Shown here piece after piece: positions 56,075-64,000 of a DNA stretch of 64,000 nt. The first letter of the stretch is position 1. Each line of letters starts with the position of its first letter. Below the pieces are notes generated by a model, which saw only the letters and a list, made by a program, of their open reading frames with translations, was not told where the DNA came from and did no database searches. Origin of the DNA: Odobenus rosmarus divergens. Lineage: Eukaryota; Chordata; Mammalia; Carnivora; Odobenidae. The translations under genes were made by a program, and so were the position numbers. Where the stretch lies: the NCBI RefSeq assembly GCF_000321225.1, contig NW_004450585.1:244304-308303 (forward strand), given 5' to 3'.

Positions 56075-57319
56075 ATTTTGTACCCTTTGTTTCCCCTGTG
56101 CTGCACTGGTATTACACTGCTACACACACATTCATCGACGGAGTTTGATAATGAATCCCAAGTTTGATGTAACCATTTACCTCTGTGTCATGTGAACAAT
56201 TTTTTGTATTGATATTTTAGTTTTAGTTTTGCTATGAAACCATCACATACTAAAGGACACTACTAGTCCAACAGAGATCAACCTTTCTAAGAGAAACCAA
56301 TATTATCCACATATAGATGTTCCTCAGTAAAGAGCCTAAAAATTAGGATTAGATAGAACTATGAAACAAAGGAGTTTATACAAGTGCACAAGAGAGAGGA
56401 GAGACATAAAGCACAATGATCCACATTGTACACCTTTTTTATGTCACAATGCAATATAGAGCTATATAGCAGGACAAGAGCCAATGTATAGATAAAATTC
56501 ATGCGTGCATGCAAATATTCCTCAAGGTATGTATTGCTTTTCTGCACAGTAATCAGTGCTGCTAGTAGATAGTACATACAGATATAATTGCTTTGTATAT
56601 ACAGTTTTACCCAAAACACAGTGTTTTAAGCTATTCCAGTATCTAAAAATGCAGGGATCAAGTTTCTGAATTCTTTTTACTATAGAAAATGAATTTCAAT
56701 TAAGGGAGTAGACATACATTAGAATAAAATAGTCTTTTGGGGCAAGGACATAAAGGTCAGAAGAGTAATGTTTTAGGACAGTATTCCAAAATTCTCTACA
56801 TCCACTGTGAAATATATAAACAAAAATTGTACAATATCCTCACATAAATTATCAGGCTAATGTGCAGTGAATTTGAATTTTGTTTAAAATATCTAAATTT
56901 ACAATGAGTGAGCAAATGTATCATGCTGTTTTTGTGATATAAATTATTAAAAGCAAGGTGTTGTGATTCACCGTAAATTAATGTTCACATCTTTTTTATT
57001 AAATTATCAAAGATAACTCTTATATGTAAGAGCAGAACAGGGGAGTACAGAAAAATTTTACACCATTTCTATAATTTTGTTCAGAAAAATAACTCAGTCT
57101 AGAGAGAAATCCTTCACAGAGCTCCTGGGAATGGAAATCATAACTGCATATGTGTTCATACATCACATTCCCTTGCTCAGCACCTCTGTCTAGAAATGTG
57201 AGTGTCTTGAGAGAGCATACTTAACATTTCAATAATATTTGATTTAGTCAGAAATATCATAATGATGAGAAGCATCCCAAAATAAAATGATCTGCACCAG
57301 GAATCTGTGATTCCCTTTC
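56075..57319. other. Unrecognised AT-rich stretch
   Basis: No repeat or gene supported. Confidence 0.5.
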
Positions 57320-57425
57320 ACGAGCAGTGTTCAAGCAAAGACCAGACAACCTCTTAATTACAGGGTCATGGTGGGGATGAAAGCACCAGAGTGGGGGTTG
57401 GATCAGGTCCCCTAAAACTCTGTAA
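57320..57425 (+). repeat. Possible CR1/L3-type LINE 3' end
   Basis: 'gcagtgttcaagcaaagaccagacaacctctt' and 'gtgggggttggatcaggtcccctaaaactctgt' recall the conserved CR1/L3 3' end pattern (ttcaagcagagact...ggttggactagatgacct). Short and unconfirmed. Confidence 0.4.
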
Positions 57426-58224
57426 ATCTGTTGCCTTATGATCTTAAAGGCTTAAAGATATAAAGAGGTCTATTTTTGTAGTTTTGAAAGCCCTAGATAT
57501 TTTTCATTTTTAGGAGAAGTAAAAGTTACCTCAATTTTCTAACTTGGTTTTCTTTTTGGAAAGAAGATAAATCTTCAAATGGTCTTCTCTTGTAAGCCCT
57601 TGATATTCATTGCACCCATTTGGGGAAAAATAAATATGATAGTTTCTTATTTCACAATGATAGCATATTATGATGGTGTTAGAAATACATTAACACACTG
57701 TGAGAGCAGACCTCTGAGCTGCAGATACTGACCTACATGGATTTACAGGAGAGTGAGATATATGGGCTACTATCACAGAGAAGTAAGTGAAGGCTACTTC
57801 CTCTACTGGTTTTGAACCAGTTTTCTATCATACCTACCTCTCAATTTTTTTTCAGGAATCATCTCACACACCAAAGTCAAAAACTGCTAAATTAATTCAA
57901 ATTTGCCATTTTTTATATTTGACATTTCCATGAAAGACTCAAAATTACCTGAAATTTTAAGAAAATGTGTCAAAACTCTGCTTAGTTTGGCTTTCTATCA
58001 ACATAGGTTGTTTCATTTTCCACTCATCAATTCATAAATATTTTTATCTCAGAGACAATTTTCATGAAAATTTTTATTATATCTCATATTTTCATTTCAA
58101 AATAAAAATGCTATGAAATGCCAGTAACTTCTATATAGCTTTATAAATAAGTTGTTATAAATGCAAATATACATTTGTATTTTAACTTCATGAAATGTTC
58201 ATTGCATTTATTTCTATGTAAACA
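57426..58224. other. Unrecognised AT-rich stretch
   Basis: No repeat or gene supported. Confidence 0.5.
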
Positions 58225-58240
58225 AAAAAATAAATGTTTA

Positions 58241-58434
58241 GGGGCTCCTGGGTGGCTCGGTCGTTACGCGTCTGCCTTCGGCTCAGGTCATAATCCCAGG
58301 GTCCTGGGATCCAGCCCTGCATCGGGCTCCCTGCTCTGTGGGAAGCCTGCTTCTCCCTCTCCCACTCCCCCTGCTTGTGTTCCCTCTCTCGCTGTGTCTC
58401 TCTCTGTCAAATAAATAAAATCTTTTAAAAAAAT
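58241..58434 (+). mobile_element. CAN-SINE, young-looking
   Basis: Full copy with 'ccctgctctgtgggaagcctgcttctcc' and 'tgcttgtgttccctctctcgctgtgtc'. The 16-bp target duplication aaaaaataaatgttta is exact (58225-58240, 58435-58450). Confidence 0.97.
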
Positions 58435-58492
58435 AAAAAATAAATGTTTATTTCATGTCTCTTTCATACTCATTATTTCTCTGTTAAGAATT

Positions 58493-58532
58493 CTATATAT
58501 ATATATATATACACATATATATATATATATGT
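58493..58532. repeat. (TA)n microsatellite
   Basis: Two TATATA blocks separated by 'acacatatat', lying between two forward SINEs. Confidence 0.85.
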
Positions 58533-58556
58533 GGTACCATCTAAAAGCTATATATT

Positions 58557-58761
58557 GGGGCGCCTGGGTGACTCAGTCAGTTAAGCATCTGCCTTTGGCT
58601 CAGGTCATGATCCCAGGGTCCTGGAATCGAGCCCCACATCAGGGAGCCTGCTTCTCCCTCTCCCTCTGCCTGCCCCTCTGCCTGCTTGTGCTCTCTCTCC
58701 CTCTCTCTGTCAAATAAATAAATAAAATCTTTTTTAAAATAAATAAATAAATAAATAAAAA
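58557..58761 (+). mobile_element. CAN-SINE
   Basis: Head ggggcgcctgggtgactcag. A piece of the middle ('gggctccctgctcagc...') is shortened to 'atcagggagcctgc'. Extended (AAATA)n tail after AAATCTTTTTT. Target duplication taaaagctatat at 58542-58553 and 58762-58773. Confidence 0.96.
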
Positions 58762-58773
58762 TAAAAGCTATAT

Positions 58774-60295
58774 TTAGATAATCCTAGATGTATTTTACTG
58801 TACACTAAACAAACCTAAAATCATTTTACTGTTTTTTTTAATTTTAGGTGTAAAACCAAGAGGGTGATGATAAAATGTTAACATTCATATTTAGGACCAA
58901 CATATGCATGAATGCAATATATTCAGACACTGATCTTATGTTATTTGAAAATGATTCAATTCCCTACTAATATTATAATAGAAATTTTTTCTTCTAGAAG
59001 GTTGTCAAGAAACTCAGTGGCTGTTATTCAAGGCCAGAGCTTACTAATGAAAAGTGGAAAATTTAGTCACATTCAGATACCAAAAGACATCGACCATTAT
59101 GTGAAAATTTGAATACTCCTTCTACGCATTCTTAACTCAAAAATTTATCTCCTGGTTAATAAGGCAGAAGATTCAGAATTTTTTATTTCCTTCTTTGGAT
59201 ATTAAAACATCAATCATAGGCAACCATAACTTGATAATTTTAGAAAATAATAAAATTTTAAAACAATTTTGTATTCAAGAAACATATTCAAGTTACCAAG
59301 AATAAGGACATAAATCATATTAATTTAAAAACTAATATTTTTTATTTTTATCTACATTTCTCAAGTATCCCATAAGAAATTACTTTTTTTGAATATACTT
59401 CATAATATATTATTTAAGACTAGAATACATGAAACTCAAAAGTAAGATTATCAAAATAAAAAGTAAGATTATCACTACGAAAAAAAGTTCTATCATTAGA
59501 TTATGAGATTCTTTGAAATCCTGACAATCAAATTTTTATTTCAAAAATCATTACATATGTTAGATTCACACACAGTTTGTAGTTTTTTTAAATAACTTAT
59601 TTATGAATTATAGGTTTTAAGCAACAATAAATTTGTTAGCATAAAATGGAAGATAAGCATAAATACATATAGCTTTATGCATTTGTACAAAAAATTTGAC
59701 CATATAAAAAGTACAAAATTACATTAGTCTTTTTTAAAACAAATCATATTCAGAACTTCAGTAATCAAAGTTCTGTTATCATTACAGAGTTGTCTGAGAA
59801 GGTTACACTTACTGTGATGATTTGCTATTGCACAAAATATATTGGAACAACAATTGGAACATTCTTTCCTCTCCCCAACAGTGGCAGATCTCAGTCTTTG
59901 AACAAAAATCTGATTTAGAGAAAGTCATACATCATTGACAACCAAAGTTGTCAAATCAATACCAATTTTTAAATATTTAAATAAGATATGATTGATTTTT
60001 GTGTGCTTCCTCAAAATGTTTTAAGGCATTTCTAGAAACGTTTTGAGATATTTGCATCATTGGAATAAGTGTTTAGCTTCCTAAGAAAGTCACCCTGAAA
60101 AAAATATTTATCTGGAATCTTTGTTTACAACTTACTTCACAAATGCATAACATTTTATTTATATATTAAGAAAGGAAAAGAATGAGATAAACATCCACTG
60201 GTGTTTTCTATAACTTTTTTTGTTGATTTTCTAAATATTGAAATGTATTGTTTCACAGTAAGAATGAGCTACTTTAAAGATAGGTAACTGAACTG
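58774..60295. other. Unrecognised very AT-rich stretch
   Basis: No repeat family named. A small tandem copy of aaagtaagattatca occurs at 59438-59452 and about 59460-59474. Confidence 0.5.
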
Positions 60296-60512
60296 GGTCA
60301 GAGTTTCTCAACCTTGCTACAACTGACATGTTGGGCTGGATAATTGTTGTGGGGGCTGCCTTGTAGATTGCAGGTTATTTAGGAGCAACCTTGGCCTCTC
60401 CCTATCAGATGCCAATAACACCCCCTCAGACTTGACCATCAAAAATCTCTCCACACATTAACAAATATCTTCTGGAGACAAAAATCACCCCTCATTGGAA
60501 ACCTCTGGATTA
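60296..60512 (-). mobile_element. MER20-like hAT-Charlie DNA transposon, reverse
   Basis: 'gtttctcaaccttgctacaactgacatgttgggctggataattgttgtgggggctg', 'attgcaggttatttaggagcaaccttggcctctccc', 'gatgccaataacacccc' and 'ctctggagacaaaaatcaccc'-like end match MER20 on the minus strand, full length. Confidence 0.87.
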
Positions 60513-62300
60513 AATGATTAGAATTTCCCTCCAAGCCCAAGAGCTTATAATTCATAAAACAATATAAAATGTATGTAAAAAAAACATTGTTACGCATTCT
60601 AAATATCCAACTTAAATAAGTATAAAAAATTAATGTCATGATTTTTCTAGTTGTATACATCTCAAAAACAACTTTGTAATAAGATGATATGGTGAACACG
60701 TTTAAAATTTGTTGTCATAGGGCACAGCCTAGTAATATACTAACAATATAAGGTGCATATTAACACACACATACATACATATAGAGATATAGCTGTAAAC
60801 AATATTTGTATAAACCCATGCATACTCTTAGCAGCAAATGCCTTAAAACAACATGACCATTTAATTCCTATCTAACACTCAGACTCTAGAATACTGTATA
60901 CTTTGTTACGATCAATACATAAATGTTAAAATGACCTTTTATAAGGGAAAGCTAGATAAAACATATGTGTCCATTTATATAGAACCCTCCCATGACTTCT
61001 AACTCGACAAATAATATATTATGTTACTTACTTTCTCTGTAACACCCAAATTTCTGAAGAAGTTTTGTTCTTTTCTTCATCTACCATCACAGTTACTCTG
61101 TTAGGAACTAGATTTCAATCAAGTAAACAATACATTTCCTAAGATTTAAAATTTCTTTCCAGTTACTAATTTTTTCTAAATATATACTTAACATAAAAAT
61201 CACTTGGCACAAATTAACATTAAAACACTATTAAATATCCAACTACAATTACATCTCAATGAAATAAAACAGAATTACTATGAATAACAAGAGCCTGACA
61301 TTTTCTTTTTCTTCAAATAAACTTACCTCATTCCTGATTTAGCCGATACAATAATAGATTACCTTGCTGGACATTCTACTGAGTGAAAACGAACTGCAGG
61401 GTTGAGTTTAGATCTACTGATTATTGAGAAAACATTACCACTAAAAACCCCTATCATAGATGAATAAAAGATTCCCAGTGGTTAGAATTCCACATATACT
61501 AGAAAATACCATAAAGCATAAGTTATTAAGAGTATAATATCATAGATTGTGACTGTCCCTAAATAAACCTGAAAGCTTGTCATAAAGTTGAAATGATATT
61601 CTGGTAAATTGACAAAGTTAATATACAATTTTAAGTCACCATTGTTTAACCATAAAGAAGCCTCATGGGTGTGCTGCTTTTCTTTTAATTAAATTAAAAA
61701 GTCTCCTCCATAGTTATTGATGTGTGAACATATTTCCATAGAGAATTATTTAAATGAAGAGCAAAGCATTCAAATACAGTCAAATACAATGTTTAAAGAT
61801 ACCATATATTCACTCATTAGCAGAGTATTCTAATATAAAATCAAAAGTAAAGCATGCCATAGGTAATTATTACTGAGTTAGCTGTCAGGTACTCAAATCA
61901 ACTAAAAGGCCAATTATTCTGAGGATACCCAGGATGGAAAGCTCATTGCTGGCATTAGGTCTTTTGAGAGAGTTACAGTTCCTTTTTATAGTAAATTAAT
62001 TTCACAGTGAGAACATTTGTCACATAATTTCATATACTATAACTTATCCCCAAATTTTAAATGATTAACATTTGAAGAGATATATATTACCTTTAAAATG
62101 CAAATAAAATATTAAAAGAAAAATAGAGAAGAAAATATTAAGTTAGATTATTCCTTTTTTTCCAGTTTCATCACCAATATAACTCAAGAAACTCGGTATT
62201 GAAGGATAAGTTTTCTTTCAACTTAATAATCACATCTGTGGTTGATTTCTCAACATGGAACTGAACTTATGGGTTTAAGATATGTTAGAACGATCCATTA
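60513..62300. other. Unrecognised very AT-rich stretch
   Basis: About 1.8 kb with no family or gene I can support. A short (CATA)n patch lies at about 60770-60782. Confidence 0.5.
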
Positions 62301-62316
62301 AGAATACTAAAAAAAT

Positions 62317-62497
62317 GGGGCACCTGGGTGGCTCAGTCATTAAGCATCTGCCTTCGGCTCACATCATGGTCCCAGAGTCCTGGGATGGAGCCCCACATCG
62401 GGCTCCCTGCTCGGCGGGAAGCCTGCTTCTTCCTCTCCCGCTCCCCCCTCGCTATGTCTGTATCTGCCAAATAAATAAATAAAATCTTTAAAAAAAA
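62317..62497 (+). mobile_element. CAN-SINE, young-looking
   Basis: 'tgctcggcgggaagcctgcttcttcc' followed by a shortened CT region ('ccccctcgctatgtctgtatctgcc') and AAATAAATAAATAAAATCTTT tail. Target duplication agaatactaaaaaa(a)t at 62301-62316 and from 62498, differing only in A-run length. Confidence 0.95.
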
Positions 62498-62513
62498 AGA
62501 ATACTAAAAAATT

Positions 62514-62958
62514 TTTTAGGAAGTGTTTTCAAATTTGAACAAGCACTAAACTACCACATACAGAAAGCCTAAGATAAGTACCAGGAGTAGAAAATGCCAT
62601 TTCTAAAACTGAGATCATATATTTGCAAATACAGTCTTCTCTTATCTCAGAATTAAAACTGCACAGTGGCCCTGGTATATTAAATTCCTTCCCTAGGTTC
62701 TGCCTGTATTTGGCATCGAATTATTTAAAATATTAGCTCAGGGAGAAATTGTTTCAGACAGTCACTCCCTCCCTACTACTATCTGGGTCTCTATTCACTG
62801 CTCCACCAGATTGTCGCCAGTTACCTTCCTGTCCATCTCCCAATGGACTGTAACCCACACAGCAATGACTAGCTTATTTGTTGCTCTATCCCCAGGACCC
62901 CAGTCTTAACATGTGTGTATTGGACTCATTAAAATGAAGACCTAAAAACCATGATAGT
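62514..62958 (+). repeat. Mostly unrecognised; possible L2 3' end at right
   Basis: 'ccaatggactgtaacccacacagcaatgactagcttatttgttgctctatccccaggaccccag' (62842-62906) resembles the L2 3' end. Left part not recognised. Confidence 0.45.
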
Positions 62959-63003
62959 CAATGGTTCTCAAATCTAGCTGCACAATAGAATTACCAGCAG
63001 ATC

Positions 63004-63246
63004 TTTTTTTTCCTTAAGATTTTATTTACTTATTTGAGAGATAGAGTGAGCAAGAGAGAGAGAGTGCGCACAAGCCAAGGAAGAGGCAGAGGGAGGGAGA
63101 AGCAGACTCTCTGCTTAGCTGGAAGCCCATTGCAGGGCTTGATCCCAGGATTCTGGGATCATGACCTGAGCCAAAGGCAGGACCCTGGGATCATGACCTG
63201 AGCCAAAGGCAGACACTTAATGGAATGAGCCACCCAGGTACCCCTA
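63004..63246 (-). mobile_element. CAN-SINE, reverse, with internal 32-bp tandem duplication
   Basis: 'taagattttatttacttatttgagagatagag' start, GA-rich middle, head complement 'gagccacccaggtacccc' end. The stretch around ctgggatcatgacctgagcc occurs twice (63153 and 63185), a 32-bp tandem step. Flanks accagcaga and aacagcaga form a short target duplication. Confidence 0.95.
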
Positions 63247-63338
63247 ACAGCAGAGCTTTTAAAATACTTATGGCCACACCACTTAGAATCTCTGGGATGG
63301 GAAGCTCTGGGATCTGTTTTGTTTAAAAATCTTCCCAG

Positions 63339-63539
63339 ATACCAGGGGATGAGGGGAGGGGGAAAGGAGGGGCTGTTTAATGTTTCAGTTCTGCAAAATG
63401 AAAAAGTTCTGGAGATCTATTTCCCAACAGTGTATATATTTAACACTGCTGAACTATACCCTAAAAAATGTAACCATTTGTAACCATGGTAAAGTTTGGG
63501 GTATGTGTTTTTTACCACAATAAAAAAAATTTTTTTGAC
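63339..63539 (+). mobile_element. L1 3' tail inserted in MER5A
   Basis: 'ttcagttctgcaaaatgaaaaagttctggagatctatttcc', 'acactgctgaactatacccta' and 'gtgttttttaccacaataaaa' mark an L1 3' end cut to 201 bp. Exact 9-bp target duplication tcttcccag (63330-63338, 63540-63548). The left edge holds GGGG, GGGG, GGGGG, GGGG runs. Confidence 0.92.
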
Positions 63540-63584
63540 TCTTCCCAGGTGATTCCACTGTGCAGCCAGGGTTGAGATCCATTT

Positions 63585-64000
63585 GTAAGTACATGGAGAA
63601 TGTTAAGGTTTCCCACATCACCAATTCTGTTTATTAAGTGGGAGGGAGGAAGGGGAAAAGAGAGACTTCACAGTCTTTTCTGGCCAGTTTCCCAAACTGT
63701 GTACCAAAAACTACTTGTCCCTAAAAGAAGGATTCTAGGGCTAAATAAATTTCAGAAAATCTAAATACCTTACCAGAATCAAAATCATATTAGAATATTG
63801 TAAAACTTAAGAAACCGTGCAGTCAGGAAGCATATTTAACTTATTTGTTCCCAAGGCTTATTTGACTATATTATTATGAAAGAATGCTTCCCCTCAAAAT
63901 GCTTCTAATACTTGAAAATGAAATGCAGCACAGAGCAATGCCCCTCAAACTTCAGATGTCCACAGGCCACTTTTGAGTACTAGAATCCCCAACAGCAGGC
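63585..64000. other. Unrecognised stretch to window end
   Basis: No repeat or gene supported. The last 60 bases ('cccctcaaacttcagatgtcc') could begin another MER5-type element cut by the window edge. Confidence 0.45.

Larger units (their letters stand above)
62959..63584 (+). mobile_element. MER5A-like transposon split by a SINE and an L1 tail
   Basis: MER5A pieces are 62959-63003 (atggttctcaaatctagctgcacaatagaattacc), 63247-63338 (gcttttaaaatactt ... ccacttagaatctctgggatgg) and 63549-63584 (gattccactgtgcagcc...gttgag). Joined in order they account for one roughly 190-bp copy. Two independent later insertions separate them. Confidence 0.87.

Overview
This window is nuclear DNA from a carnivoran mammal. 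About twenty copies of the tRNA-Lys-derived CAN-SINE family are present, each opening with a head like gggcacctgggtggctcagt and ending in (AAATA)n-AAATCTTT. Long LINE-1 copies of the type shared by carnivores are also present. The SINE 3' parts (CT-rich stretch, then 'tgcttgtgttccctctctcgctgt') look like non-canid caniforms such as bears or pinnipeds rather than dog, cat or weasel; this species guess is recall-based and moderate. The sequence is AT-rich, and I could support no protein-coding gene, exon, tRNA, rRNA or CRISPR array. It reads as a gene desert or the interior of a very long intron.

Layout. 1-8.4 kb is mostly unrecognised single-copy-like DNA with three CAN-SINEs, a MER5A, an L1 tail broken by a 50-N assembly gap, and a MIR containing a perfect 31-bp palindrome. 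8.46-14.38 kb is a long 5'-truncated carnivore L1 carrying three CAN-SINEs. 14.4-18.8 kb is AT-rich unrecognised DNA with two SINEs. 18.8-20 kb holds an L1M-like 5' UTR with a GC-rich degenerate minisatellite joined directly to an L1 3' end. 21-33 kb holds old fossils (L2, MIR, an MLT1 LTR, MER20, L1M) and two CTCF-like motifs. 33.06-33.91 kb is a solo LTR with a visible TATA box and polyadenylation signal. 34-40.9 kb has two reverse SINEs, MIRs and an old L1M. 40.97-50.45 kb is a layered nest: an old L1 interrupted by a young L1 tail, three SINEs, a 3.7-kb younger L1 and a MaLR LTR, followed by another old L1 3' end. 50.5-64 kb is mostly unrecognised AT-rich DNA with six forward SINEs, L2, MIR, a second MER20 and a MER5A split by a SINE and an L1 tail.

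The only coding-type material is decayed L1 ORF1/ORF2, so there are no genes that work together. Insertions were dated relative to each other by nesting and by target-site duplications (TSDs). Family names come from recognition of consensus features, not from a database search. I found no previously undescribed biological system. The most checkable oddities are the gap flanked by an exact 38-bp duplication, the two perfect palindromes, the 5'UTR/3'-end L1 chimera, a SINE lacking its 3' end, a 180-bp foreign segment inside an old L1 ORF1, and two CTCF-like motifs.
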